Source of the DNA: CAWATZ01 sp963784995
Lineage (GTDB): Bacteria > Planctomycetota > Planctomycetia > Gemmatales > Gemmataceae
Direction of reading: 5' to 3'
DNA length: 64,000 nucleotides
NCBI GenBank assembly: GCA_963784995.1
Contig: CAWATZ010000004.1
Span: 868,001 to 932,000 of the forward strand
Position 1 is the first letter of the stretch. Every line of letters begins with the position of its first letter. The position numbers were made by a program, and so were the translations under genes. Under the pieces are notes generated by a model. It worked only from the letters and a program-made list of their open reading frames with translations, was not told where the DNA came from and did no database searches. This document shows, piece after piece, positions 43,948 to 53,782 of this stretch.

Positions 43948-45381
43948 TCAGGCGATGATCTCGCTGATCGGGTTGCCGTGGTCGATGGCGAGCCGTTTGC
44001 GGCCCGGGACCTCCAGCCGGCGCGAATCGAGACCGAGCTGCTTCAGGATGGTGGCGTGGACGTCGGTGACGTAGTGCCGCGACTCGACGGCGTGGAAGCC
44101 GATCTCGTCGGTGGCGCCGTGGACCACGCCGCCTTTCAGACCGCCGCCCGCCAGCCAGACGCTGAAGCCGTAGACGTGATGGTCCCGGCCGTCCGCTCCC
44201 TGAGAGCCGGGAGTCCGGCCGAACTCGGTCGCGAAGACCACCAGTGTCTCCTGGAGCAGCCCCCGGCGATCGAGGTCCTCGAGCAAACCCCCAATCGGTT
44301 GGTCCACCGCCAGGGCGTTTCGGGCGTGGTTGGCTTTCAGGCCGCCGTGCGCGTCCCAGGTGCCCGCGCCGCCGGCCCCATGCTGGATCTGGATAAAGCG
44401 GACGCCGCGCTCGACCAGCCGGCGGGCGGCGAGCAGCTGCATTCCGAAATCCCGGCAGGCGGGACGGTCGATGCCATACAGCGCCTGCGTCTGGGCCGAC
44501 TCCCGGGAGAAATCGACAATCTCGGGGATCGACTTCTGCATGCGGTAGGCCAGCTCGTAGGAGGCGATGCGGGCGGCCAGGGCGGGGTCGTCCGGATAGT
44601 CCTGGCCTCGCAGCTGGTTCAGGTTGCGGAGCAGGTCGCGCCCCACCGCCTGGCTGCCGGCCGGGACGGGGCGCTGGGGCGTACCGAAGTCCAGCGGGTT
44701 CTTCGGGTCGATGCGGAGCGGGATGGCGTCGTGGGCCGGGCCGAGATAGTAGCCGTCGCGGTTGTTCCAGTATTCCCGGTTGCCCATCGAGATGAACTGC
44801 GGCAGGTTCTCGTTGAGCGTGCCCAGTCCGTAATGGACCCAGGCGCCCAGCGTCGGGAAGTTGCCGTCGTTCTGGTGCCGGCCGGAATGGAACTGCGTCT
44901 GCGCCCCGTGGTTGCTGTCGGTGGTCCACGTGGAGCGCACCACTGCCAGCTTGTCCGCGTGCCGGGCCAGGTGCGGAAACCAGTCGCTGATCTCCATGCC
45001 GCTCTGGCCATGCTTCTTGAAGCCGACCTGGAGCGGGTAGAGGCGGTTGCGCTGGACGCCGTTGGCGTCCGGCACCACCAGGCGTTCCAGGGCCAGCTTC
45101 TTGGGGTCCTGGACGCCGGCGAACGGTGTCTCGGCGATGGTCTTGCCGGCGTACTTGTTGAGCATCGGCTTGGGATCGAAGCTCTCCAGGTGACTGAGCC
45201 CGCCGTTCATGAACAGCCAGATGACGCTCTTTGCCTTCGGGGGAAAATGCGGTTTGCCGTCCGGCGGCGACCAGCCCTCGGCCGCCCAGCCGTCACGATG
45301 GAGCATGGCGGCCAGCGCCAGCCCTGCAAAGCCCAGGGCCGAGTCAGCCAGGAAGGCACGACGTGTCAGGGAACCACTCAT
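43948..45381 (-). CDS. DUF1501 protein, sulfatase-like, Tat-exported
   Basis: 477 residues, intact. A twin-arginine-type signal SLTRRAFLADSALGFAGLAL precedes the DUF1501 body: AKSVIWLFMNGGLSHLESFD, GMEISDWFPHLARHADKLAV, GNFPTLGAWVHYGLGTLNEN, ATEFGRTPGSQGADGRDHHV and HYVTDVHATILKQLGLDS. DUF1501 belongs to the alkaline-phosphatase/sulfatase superfamily and is nearly always paired in planctomycetes with a PSCyt/DUF1553 protein, as here; function is unproved but it acts outside the cytoplasm. ATG 45381 is chosen for the Tat signal. It lies behind the PSCyt gene at 45577, with an inverted repeat in between. Confidence 0.92.
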   Translation of the reverse strand: MSGSLTRRAFLADSALGFAGLALAAMLHRDGWAAEGWSPPDGKPHFPPKAKSVIWLFMNGGLSHLESFDPKPMLNKYAGKTIAETPFAGVQDPKKLALERLVVPDANGVQRNRLYPLQVGFKKHGQSGMEISDWFPHLARHADKLAVVRSTWTTDSNHGAQTQFHSGRHQNDGNFPTLGAWVHYGLGTLNENLPQFISMGNREYWNNRDGYYLGPAHDAIPLRIDPKNPLDFGTPQRPVPAGSQAVGRDLLRNLNQLRGQDYPDDPALAARIASYELAYRMQKSIPEIVDFSRESAQTQALYGIDRPACRDFGMQLLAARRLVERGVRFIQIQHGAGGAGTWDAHGGLKANHARNALAVDQPIGGLLEDLDRRGLLQETLVVFATEFGRTPGSQGADGRDHHVYGFSVWLAGGGLKGGVVHGATDEIGFHAVESRHYVTDVHATILKQLGLDSRRLEVPGRKRLAIDHGNPISEIIA

Positions 45382-45396
45382 CACTGTTCTCCACAG

Positions 45397-45569
45397 AGAA
45401 CTCACCACAGAGGACACCGAGAAGACAACAACAAGAATCATTGCTCAGAACACTAATCAACGCTAATCCACGCTAATCAGAATGCAGGTTTCCTTCCTTC
45501 GATTAGCGCCGATTACGCGCCGATTAGCGTTCCTTTGTTGTCTTCTCTGTGTCCTCTGTGGTGAGTTCT
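45397..45569. repeat. Nested inverted repeat between the PSCyt and DUF1501 genes
   Basis: AGAACTCACCACAGAGGACA (from 45397) pairs with 45534-45569 over 35 bases with one mismatch. Inside, three CTAATC-type units (45452-45480) face GATTAGCG-type units (45501-45529). The whole forms a long hairpin between two genes of one transcript and may limit read-through. Confidence 0.8.
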
Positions 45570-45576
45570 ACCTGTT

Positions 45577-48190
45577 CTACCTCAGGGTCACGAAGTCGTT
45601 ATGGTTGAACAGCACCGCCACCAAGTTGGCCCGGGCTACAGCTGCATCCGGGAGCTTTCGCCAGTCGGCGAGCGCCTTCAGGCTGGCCGCCTGTTCGGGG
45701 TCGCTCGGGGAGACGCCCAGCACGGCACGAAACGCCCGGCGGACAAAGAGTGCGTCGTCCGGCTTGTCGGCCGACAGCCGTTCCGCAACCAGGCGGGCGG
45801 CGTCGAGGACGATGCTGCTGTTGGTCAGCGCCAGCGCTTGCTGGGGGACGATGCTCTGGTCGCGGCGGTAGCACTCCCGGACGCTGGCCGCGTCGAAGGT
45901 GGTCAGGAACACGTTCCGCTCGTTGTTGGAGTGGAAGAAGTAGATGCTCCGCCGATTGGACTGCCCCTGAGCCGGCACCGGCGGCCCGCCGCGCGTGAGG
46001 TCCAGCGTCCCGGCCAGGTGACATATGGAGTCCCGCACCACCTCGGCTTCCAGTCGGATCGCCGAGCGCCGCCAGGAGCGGACGTTGTCGGGATCGCGAG
46101 CCAGGTTCGCCTCCCGGCCCTTGCTGGAGGACGACTGCCGGTAGGTCGCGGAGGTGACGATCAACCGGTGGATGCGCTTCATGCTCCAGCCGCCCTGGAC
46201 CAGCTCGGTCGCCAGGAAGTCGAGCAAGGCGGGGTTGGTCGGCCTTGTTCCATGCAGTCCGAAATCAAACACGGTGGGGACCAGCCCCGTGCCCAGGTGC
46301 CGGGCCCAGAGATGGTTGACCGCGACCCGGGCCGTGAGCGGGTTGCGGGCGTCGGTGATCCAGCCGGCCAGCGCCTTGCGCCTCCCGGTGCTGCGCGGCG
46401 GGAACGGGACGGCGGGATCGTTCTGGGTGGAGCTGAGGAACCGCGTGGCGGACCAGCGGGCCCCCTCGAAGGGAGTAAACGTCTGGGAGGATCCCACCGG
46501 ACCGGCGGCGGTCTTCTCCGCCTTTGCCAGGGCCTCCTTCGCCTGCGTGAGTTCTTTCTCGATGGCCGGCTTCTTATCCGCGGTCGCGCGTGTCAGCCGG
46601 AGGCGAGCCTCGGCGACGTGGTGCCGAGCCTTTGCCGCCGCCAGGCGGTGCTCGGCGCGGACCGCCTCCTCGGCCTTCGCCCGTTCGTCCCGCTTCGCCC
46701 AAACCGCCCGGCTGGCCTCGACACGGCTGGCCACGCTCTGGAGGTCGGCCTCCGCGACGGCCAGGGCCAGCTCGGCGACGAGCAGTTCGTCTCCACCCTG
46801 CTTGCTGCCCCCTGGCCCGGCCTTCCGGGCGGCGGCCAGCCGATCGCGCGCCGCCTTCAGGTAGGCCTCCACGACCCAGGGCCGCCGCTCCGGTTGCCAG
46901 GACTCGACCGGCAGGTCCACCGGCTGGATCTTCATCTCCTGGAAGCTCAGGAACGAAGGCACCCCGGGCAGAATGACATTGGATTTGTCGGGCTTTTTCT
47001 CATCGCCGCGGACGTAGAGGTAGGTCGGCACGTCGAGCCGGCCGTCGAAGACGCGGGGGATGCCGTCGCGCTCTAGATCGACCTCGCCCGGCACCTTGTC
47101 GAGTCGCACGTGGTACGGCTCAAAGAACGCCCTGAGGCGATAGTAATCCTTCTGCGGGAACGGATCGAACTTGTGGTCGTGGCACTTGGCACAGTTAATG
47201 GTCAGACCGAGAAACGCCTTGCTGACATGCTCGACGGTCTCATCCATCCAGTGGTCGCGGTTGAAATAGAAGTAGTTCCGGGCGAGGAACCCCGTTGCTC
47301 GCAGTCGAGACAGGTCGTTGGGATAGAGTTCGTCGGCGGCCAGCATTTGCCGGACCATCTCGTCGTAGGGGACGTCGGCGTTGAGCGACTCGATGATCCA
47401 GTCGCGCCAGTGCCAGACGTGTTTCTGGCTGTTGCGCAGCTCCTTGCCGAGGCCCCACCAATCGCTGTAGCGCCAGACGTCCATCCAGTGCCGGCCCCAA
47501 CGTTCGCCGTGGCGTGGGTCGGCGAGGAGACGGTCCACCAAGTCGCTCATACCAGCCGTCAACTGCTGCTCGTCCTGGTCGATCCGGCTCATCTCCTCCA
47601 GGGTCGGCGGCATCCCAATCAGGTCCAGGTAGAGCCGGCGGACCAGCAGATCGCGCGCGGCCTCCGTCTGCGGGAGGAGCTTGTGTTCCTCGTGCTGCCG
47701 GGCGATGAAGGCGTCGATGGGATTCCGCACCCAGGCCTTGTTGCGGACCTCGGGGACCATGGGCCGAACCGGAGGCGCGGAAGGCCCAGTGGTCGCGTGG
47801 ATCCTTCTCCGGCTCCTCGTTGGTCGGTGCCTTCGCCCCCTGGCGAATCCAGCGCCGCAACAGATCGATTTGCTGGGCGGAGAGCGGCTCGCCCTCGGGC
47901 GGCATCCGGCTGCCTTCCTCGGCCGTGATCCGCTCCACCAGCAGACTGTCCGCGTCCTTGCCCGGCACGATCGCCGGGCCGTGCTTGCCGCCCTTGAGCA
48001 GAAGTGCGGCGGTATCCAGACGGAGTTGCCCCTTCTGCTTGAGTGGCCCGTGACAGGCGAGGCACTTCTCGGCCAGCAGCGGCTTGATCTGCCGGAGATA
48101 ATGGACGGGCTCCTCTGCCCGGCATTCCCCTGGTCGGGTGACCAGGGCAGCGAGGACGATGGCGACAACCGCCAGCGAGCGCGTCTTCAT
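45577..48190 (-). pseudogene. PSCyt1-DUF1549-DUF1553 (PSD1) protein, one frameshift
   Basis: About 870 residues. A signal peptide (LAVVAIVLAALVTRPGECRA) leads to a cytochrome-like segment IKPLLAEKCLACHGPLKQKG (C-x-x-C-H heme motif) and RMPPEGEPLSAQQIDLLRRW. Near 47770 the frame changes, then AFLGLTINCAKCHDHKFDPF (a second C-x-x-C-H), the DUF1549 core and PLTARVAVNHLWARHLGTGL, LIVTSATYRQSSSS and RRSIYFFHSNNERNVFLTTF (DUF1553/PSD1). A coiled-coil rich in Ala/Glu/Lys lies in the middle. Such proteins are exported and are thought to oxidise or degrade polysaccharides. Only one base is out of place. Confidence 0.85.
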
Positions 48191-48680
48191 ACCTTCTCCG
48201 GGAGTTCGTCTGAGCGGCTCGGCTCAGGAATCGGCGGTGGGTCTGGATTCAGGGCTGGTTCAGCGTCCCTGCTTATCGTACCCGGCCAGGCCCCAGGAAG
48301 CAACGACCAAAGGCTACGTGGCTACGTGGCTGGGCTGCCCGCCCTGTCTGCCATTTTTGAGCAGAAGGCGGACAGGCCAGCTGCTGCCTCTGCGTGTCCG
48401 GTGAGTGTCAGTGCGAGTCATTTTCCTGCCTGCCCGCCACCCGCCAGGGTATTCGGGAGCGGGCTGGACCGATTGTGGCTCCCCGACAACCCACCGGCGC
48501 GCGGCCACTGCGGCCCAGAGATGCTGTCGGTGTGCCAGGGAGTAGCGACTGAAGCAAGAGAGCGAGCCGGTGGAGGAGCAGAAACGTTGCCACCGTGTCA
48601 AACGAGCCGGACCGTCGAACAAGGTTCCTTTGACAATTCAGTCATTTTATGATAGACATACAGTTGGGAGGTTGCGCCTA
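48191..48680. other. Intergenic region upstream of the candidate defence operon
   Basis: It lies between divergent units: the PSCyt gene (minus) and the HTH gene (plus). No gene is recognised. The last 50 bases (about 48630-48680) are AT-richer (caattcagtcattttatgat), as expected for the operon promoter. Confidence 0.4.
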
Positions 48681-48935
48681 ATGCTTTACGATCGAACATT
48701 CGGCATTTCCCGCAGACACCACCGCTTGGTACGCCTTGTCCGCTCCGGCGGGTTCTCGACGCCGACCTTGGCGAAAGAGTTGGGCGTCTCGGACCAGACT
48801 GTTTACCGCGACATCTTGCACCTGAAGCGATCCGGCTTCGTCATACGGTCGAAGCGTCAGTCGGGCAGGTGGGCCTACGTCCTCGTTTCCGAGCCGCCAA
48901 GATACCAAACTAAAGAAGAGGGCCTTTCACCATGA
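48681..48935 (+). CDS. Small HTH (DeoR/HTH_11-type) regulator
   Basis: 84 residues: RRHHRLVRLVRSGGFSTPTL, AKELGVSDQTVYRDILHLKR and SGFVIRSKRQSGRWAYVLVS. This is a winged helix of the DeoR N-terminal or HTH_11 type without an effector domain. ATG 48681 has GGGAGG 9 bases upstream. Its stop overlaps the start of the methyltransferase gene (ATGA), so it is the first gene of the operon and probably its own regulator. Confidence 0.8.
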   Translation: MLYDRTFGISRRHHRLVRLVRSGGFSTPTLAKELGVSDQTVYRDILHLKRSGFVIRSKRQSGRWAYVLVSEPPRYQTKEEGLSP

Positions 48936-51900
48936 CTGCCGATCCAACCTCGGGCTGGAGGAAGGATTTCGGCCTTGGTGAATGGACTGCCCCGCGCTTT
49001 TTCGCCGGCCCGGAAGATCTGGACATCGGAGATGCCCTGGCGCCTCAGTCACACGCGCTCAGACGCGCGTTCGACAGTTTGGGCCTCGATGGCATCCTCT
49101 GTCTCGACAACTCGCCGCTTATCTACTTCAAGGAGGTCGAAAGTCTTGCCCCTGAACACGTCCGGGGGCTGCACCGGCTCTTCTGGAACCATGGGCTCTC
49201 CCCTGTCCTGGTCCTCATCGGCCCGGCAGAGGTCCACGTGTATTCGGGTCTCGCCGCACCTGCGCATGAGACAGAAAGAGTCGATGAGGGACATCGGCTC
49301 GTTCTGAGCCTGGACCGCGTTGCCCAGGTGGCAGAGCAGCGGCAGTTTGTGCTTGCAGTCGAGTCCGGGGAACTTTTCCGTGCTCACCCGGCGTCTTTTG
49401 ACCCAAGCCGTCGCGTCGATCGGGAACTGCTCACCAACCTGCAGGACACGAGAGAGAGGCTGGTTCAGGTTGGCGGGAGAAGGCTGACTCACCGTGCTCT
49501 TGACGCCCTCCTCTGCCGGGTAGTCTTTACCTGCTACCTCTTCGACCGGAAGATCATCGACGAAAAATACGTTCGTGACGTCGGCATCACAGGCGCAACG
49601 ACCCTTCGCGGAATCGCCTCCCTCCCGGCCGACCAGTCCACGGACTCGCTCTACAAGCTCTTCAAGCGGCTGGGCGAGGACTTCAACGGCGACCTGTTCA
49701 GCGACGACCTGGATGCTGAGGCGGCCGGGGTAACGGCTGAACACGTACTCATCCTTGCCCGGTTCCTCAGCGGCTACGAGGTGCGGAGCGGCCAGGGACG
49801 GTTCTGGCCCTACGACTTCAGCGTCATTCCAGTCGAGACGATCAGCGCTATCTACGAACACTTCCTGAAAGTCGGTGACGAGAAGGAAAAGCGGAAAAAA
49901 GGTGCCTTCTACACGCCCCGCTTCCTGGCCGAAGTGGTCCTGGACATTGCCCTGGAAGGGATCCGGGACCTCCTTGGAAAGCGCTTTCTCGACCCGGCCT
50001 GCGGTTCCGGGATCTTCCTCGTGGGCTTGTTCAACCGGCTCGCAGAGGAGTGGTCGCGGAAGAACCCCGGGGCCGACTACGAGAAGCGGGCACGGGGACT
50101 CATGGAGGTCTTTCGTGACAACCTGGCCGGTACGGATGAAAACCCGACCGCCTGCCGTATCGCGGCCTTCAGCCTGTATCTGGCCTTCCTGGACCAGCTT
50201 CGCCCATCGCACATCCGCGAGTTGCAGAAGCGGAAGAAGGTTCTGCCGAGACTCGTCTACGCCCAAGGCGAGGAGGAACTGACCATCTGCTGCGGCGACT
50301 TCTTTCTGCGGCAGGCGGACAAGGAGCGGCAGCGGTTTGACGTGGTCGTGGGGAACCCGCCCTGGGCACCCGCTTCTGGACCGGAGACAACCGCCGAGCG
50401 CTGGTGTTCGGAGCACAAACTGCCGCTCGCCAACCGGCAACTCGCGTTCGGCTTTGTCTGGAAAGCGCCTCGCCATCTGCTCGCGGGCGGTCGGGTCTGT
50501 TTTGTCCTCCCAAGCGGCCTGCTCTTCAACCACCAGGTGAAGGCGGTCGCCTTCCAGCGAGAATGGGTCAGTCGCCACGCGCTCGAAGTCGTTTTGAACC
50601 TCGCTGACTATCAGCGATTTCTCTTCGAGGATGCCGAGTTTCCGGCAGTTGTCGTCCGATATTTGGGTGAGAAAGCCCCATCCGGTACGGTGAGCATCCG
50701 CTATTGGGCACCGAAGCTCGACTGGAGCGTGTCGAAGGCAGAGGTGATCTCGGTCGTTCCTGAAGACAGGAAAGAGGTTGGTTATCGAGAGCTAATGCGG
50801 GGCCTCGGAAGCGAAAGGTCGCCGCACGTCTGGAAGCTCCGCTTCTGGGCTACTCCACGCGATGAGAAATTGCTTGACAGACTGAGCGACCTTCCACGGC
50901 TCGCCGAAATCACCAGGCAGCTGAGGGAGAAGGCGCGGAAGCGGTGGTCAACGGCTCAGGGGTTCAAGCCGGAAAAAAATGATGCCCGAAACGACAAGAG
51001 TAAGCAGAACCCCTGGACCGCCGAACAACTATTCATCGACGCGAGTAGCAAGTCCATTGAGTTGTTCATACTCGAATCCGACTGCACGGAACTGAAGGGG
51101 CGATTCCCCTGGCTTCACCGATTGCCGGAGATGACAGAAATCTTTAACGCTCCACACGTCCTTGTTTCCCAGGGGCTTCATGTCGCCTATTGTGATTTTG
51201 ACGTCGTTTTCCGTCATGCGCTGCAGGGCATTCATGGGCCGAAAAACGACCGCGACCTGTTGGCCTTCCTCGCGGCTTACCTGCGATCTCCTCTTGCTCG
51301 CTATTTTCTGTTCCATACCAGTTCAAACTGGGGGGTCAGTATCGCAAAAGTTCACCTCGAAGAACTGCTGACTGTTCCATTCTTGCTCCCGGAGCAACAG
51401 GACGCCGGGCAACGGGCACGAGCAATCGTCTCTGAAGTAGCGAAAGAGGTCCGAGAGGCGACTGTCCGCTCGAGCCAGCCTCTTGCCGACCGCCCTGGCA
51501 TCGTTCGCGCCGCCCAGGAGGTCGCAAATGGGCTTATCTACGAATACTTCGACATCGACGAGAACGAGCGAGTACTGATCGAAGAAACGAATGCCGTCAT
51601 CATACCGAGTACCCGCCGCTCCCGGGCTTCCGACAACGTCCCGACGTTGCGACATAGCACTCCGTCGTCACGGGCTGACTACCTGAAAACCCTTTGTTCG
51701 ACGCTGAACAGCTGGGCCAGTAAGGGCGCAGGAACCGTGTCCGGGCGCACTCATGTCTCCTCCTGGAGCGGCGTCGGAGCCGTCGAACTCCTTCGAGGAA
51801 GTGCGCAGCTAGTGGCGGCCTCGTCCCTTACTGGCGGTTTTCTCGCTGCGCTTGAGAGGATCAGAGATGCTTACAAGACGCAACTCGGCTCGGTAGAACT

Positions 51901-52051
51901 TCTTCGGGGGGTGAAGGTATTTGAGGAGGAACGGCTCTTCTTGTTCAAGCCGCTTCACCAGCGTTTTTGGACCCGAACAGCCGCCCTTAACGACGCCGAC
52001 GAGATTGTCGCGTCGGTCCTGACCAGTTCCGGAAAGGGGTCGAAGAAATGA
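48932..52051 (+). CDS. N6-adenine DNA methyltransferase of the Eco57I/type IIG-like class
   Basis: 1039 residues, intact. The N-terminal third includes LHRLFWNHGLSPVLVLIGPA and EVHVYSGLAAP, a start seen in Eco57I-like enzymes. The catalytic domain has KKGAFYTPRFLAEVVLDIAL, KRFLDPACGSGIFLVGLFNR (motif I, about residue 353), LAGTDENPTACRIAAFSLYL and FDVVVGNPPWAPAS (motif IV, about residue 474), then CFVLPSGLLFNHQVKAVAFQ. NPPW marks N6-adenine methylation. The C-terminal 500 residues should read the target. I see no nuclease motif inside, so the nuclease must be the next gene. Both ends overlap neighbours by ATGA. Confidence 0.88.
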   Translation: MTADPTSGWRKDFGLGEWTAPRFFAGPEDLDIGDALAPQSHALRRAFDSLGLDGILCLDNSPLIYFKEVESLAPEHVRGLHRLFWNHGLSPVLVLIGPAEVHVYSGLAAPAHETERVDEGHRLVLSLDRVAQVAEQRQFVLAVESGELFRAHPASFDPSRRVDRELLTNLQDTRERLVQVGGRRLTHRALDALLCRVVFTCYLFDRKIIDEKYVRDVGITGATTLRGIASLPADQSTDSLYKLFKRLGEDFNGDLFSDDLDAEAAGVTAEHVLILARFLSGYEVRSGQGRFWPYDFSVIPVETISAIYEHFLKVGDEKEKRKKGAFYTPRFLAEVVLDIALEGIRDLLGKRFLDPACGSGIFLVGLFNRLAEEWSRKNPGADYEKRARGLMEVFRDNLAGTDENPTACRIAAFSLYLAFLDQLRPSHIRELQKRKKVLPRLVYAQGEEELTICCGDFFLRQADKERQRFDVVVGNPPWAPASGPETTAERWCSEHKLPLANRQLAFGFVWKAPRHLLAGGRVCFVLPSGLLFNHQVKAVAFQREWVSRHALEVVLNLADYQRFLFEDAEFPAVVVRYLGEKAPSGTVSIRYWAPKLDWSVSKAEVISVVPEDRKEVGYRELMRGLGSERSPHVWKLRFWATPRDEKLLDRLSDLPRLAEITRQLREKARKRWSTAQGFKPEKNDARNDKSKQNPWTAEQLFIDASSKSIELFILESDCTELKGRFPWLHRLPEMTEIFNAPHVLVSQGLHVAYCDFDVVFRHALQGIHGPKNDRDLLAFLAAYLRSPLARYFLFHTSSNWGVSIAKVHLEELLTVPFLLPEQQDAGQRARAIVSEVAKEVREATVRSSQPLADRPGIVRAAQEVANGLIYEYFDIDENERVLIEETNAVIIPSTRRSRASDNVPTLRHSTPSSRADYLKTLCSTLNSWASKGAGTVSGRTHVSSWSGVGAVELLRGSAQLVAASSLTGGFLAALERIRDAYKTQLGSVELLRGVKVFEEERLFLFKPLHQRFWTRTAALNDADEIVASVLTSSGKGSKK

Positions 52052-52416
52052 ACGTCGGCGACCCTGCCCTGTGGTCGGACGTCTTCCCCGAATACCTTAT
52101 CCCAGAGATCCTCGACCTGGTGTGGGACACCTGGGGGACCCTTCCACTGCCGAAGCCCGACGCATTCGAGGTGCCACTCACTCGCCGCTTCAAGGTTGCT
52201 TTGCGAAGTCAGAAGAACTTCCGAAAGCTGCCGCTCCGCATTGAGCGGGAATCGCCGGAAGACGACCAGAGCACTGCTGCGGAGTTAGGTCGTATCGACC
52301 TCAAGTTCACTCCAGCAGGGTCGGCGAATGAGGACGTCTACTTCGCGTTCGAGTGCAAGCGCCTCTACCCGATTGAGAAAGGGGTGCGCCGGGCGAGGGA
52401 CCTCGGAGTACGATGA
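52048..52416 (+). CDS. PD-(D/E)xK nuclease, N-terminal part
   Basis: 122 residues: GDPALWSDVFPEYLIPEILD, TRRFKVALRSQKNFRKLPLR, RIERESPEDDQSTAAELGRI, then DLKFTPAGSANEDVYFAFEC and KRLYPIEKG. The Asp in GRIDLKF and the E-C-K of FAFECK fit the D ... E-x-K catalytic core. In related nucleases the frame continues with a segment like EYMTEGMARFAGGQYAAIMR; here that segment starts the next frame, at ATG 52413. Either a base is wrong near 52395, or the nuclease is made as two chains. Confidence 0.7.
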   Translation: MNVGDPALWSDVFPEYLIPEILDLVWDTWGTLPLPKPDAFEVPLTRRFKVALRSQKNFRKLPLRIERESPEDDQSTAAELGRIDLKFTPAGSANEDVYFAFECKRLYPIEKGVRRARDLGVR

Positions 52417-53777
52417 CAGAGGGGATGGCGAGGTTTGCTGGCGGGCAATACGCGGCCATCATGCGACACGGGGGCATGATCGGTTACGTCCTGAACGGAA
52501 GGTGTGACGCCGCTATCGCTGCGGTGGAAGCTAACTTTGCCGCGAACCAGACCACGCTCTTCATGAAGCAACCCGTACGGTTCAATCCGTCGAGCTTGCG
52601 GAGCGACAATCCTCACATCCGCGAGACGGCACACGACCTTCCTGCACGCGCAGGCTTTCTTCTCCATCACGTGTTCCTGGCTGGGTCCGCAGACGAGACG
52701 ACAATGACCATCAACGAAGTGTTCACCGAGCGAAAAAGGATCGCAGATGCGGTTTTTGGCCAGACGCTCAATGCGATCCAGAAGCAGCTTGATCACCGTG
52801 GAAAGGTGGACCGAAGCCAGGCCAAGGACAACGCGCTGTTTGGCCCCATCTACGCTGCAGTGATTGAAGCTTTTAAGGCGGGCGAGATTCAACTCGCGAT
52901 GTCGCTGTCCGAAGCCGCCTACAAGATGGCCAAGGATTACGAAGGAAAGACTGGCGGGGAGATCCACAAGGGCGCAATTACCTTTAACCTCGCCTTGATG
53001 CATCTTTTCAACGACGACTTCACTGCGGCCATGCGATACTTCGAGATCGCCGAGGCGGAGACGCGGGCGACGGAGAAAGAGGAGGATTCGAGCAAGACTC
53101 CTTCGACGTTCACGCTGTTTCGATTCGACCTGTTCGAGAAAAACTTCTGGGACCGGATCGACCGTGACGCGAAGAAGTTTCCGGTCATGGGTTACAAGGA
53201 ACTCTGGGGAGTCGATTACGACAAGACGACTGCCAAAGATGATTGGGACAAGCTTTCTGACAACTCCAAGTTGCTGTATGTCATTACCGTCGCACAGCGG
53301 ATGAGGTATCGCCAACTCGCCGATGAAGCGGCGTGGACCGGGGCTAATAGCCTCCACCTCGCACATTGGAATCTGACAGCTGACCTGGCTCGAATCGTCG
53401 AGACTGAACTGAAGACCAAGAAACGGTGTCCCTCGGGGAGTTCGGTGAATACACTCGGAAAGGTTCTCGAACAGTGCTTCAAGCACACGACTAAACCGTC
53501 GAACCTGTCACAACTTCAGATCAATCTGCACGCGAAACACGGCGCAAAGGACACTGCGACGATAAACGCTGCCTTCCCGAATGTCAGGAATGAGATCGAG
53601 CAAGGGACGACGTGGGAAGATCGGATTGCTAGCGCCATCTACCTGTTACGAGTAAACCGCAACCAGGTAGCCCACAGCGTCGATGACACGATGGTACTTT
53701 TCACGGACCCTGAAGCGGCAAAGTTCACGGTCGATGTCCTTCTGTCGCTTTGTCGTGTTGATAATTGGACTGGATGA
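52413..53777 (+). CDS. Nuclease C-terminal part fused to helical HEPN-like effector
   Basis: 454 residues. The first 95 (MTEGMARFAGGQYAAIMRHG, MIGYVLNGRCDAAIAAVEAN, ARAGFLLHHVFLAG) look like the C-terminal half of the upstream nuclease. After SADETT the protein becomes helical from ATG 52704 (MTINEVFTERKRIADAVFGQ), with a TPR-like stretch AITFNLALMHLFNDDFTAAM and RYFEIAEAETRATEKEED. The end has LLRVNRNQVAHSVDDTMVLF, the R-N-x-x-x-H motif of HEPN-type RNases. Most likely two proteins are joined: a nuclease tail and a separate effector starting near 52704. The frame 52413-53777 is continuous. Confidence 0.65.
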   Translation: MTEGMARFAGGQYAAIMRHGGMIGYVLNGRCDAAIAAVEANFAANQTTLFMKQPVRFNPSSLRSDNPHIRETAHDLPARAGFLLHHVFLAGSADETTMTINEVFTERKRIADAVFGQTLNAIQKQLDHRGKVDRSQAKDNALFGPIYAAVIEAFKAGEIQLAMSLSEAAYKMAKDYEGKTGGEIHKGAITFNLALMHLFNDDFTAAMRYFEIAEAETRATEKEEDSSKTPSTFTLFRFDLFEKNFWDRIDRDAKKFPVMGYKELWGVDYDKTTAKDDWDKLSDNSKLLYVITVAQRMRYRQLADEAAWTGANSLHLAHWNLTADLARIVETELKTKKRCPSGSSVNTLGKVLEQCFKHTTKPSNLSQLQINLHAKHGAKDTATINAAFPNVRNEIEQGTTWEDRIASAIYLLRVNRNQVAHSVDDTMVLFTDPEAAKFTVDVLLSLCRVDNWTG

Positions 53778-53782
53778 GATGC

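Noticed and set aside
43978..45456. A 492-codon plus-strand frame
   Set aside because: Antisense to the intact DUF1501 gene.
49049..50578. A 509-codon minus-strand frame in the defence operon
   Set aside because: Antisense to the methyltransferase, covering its catalytic domain; no motif.
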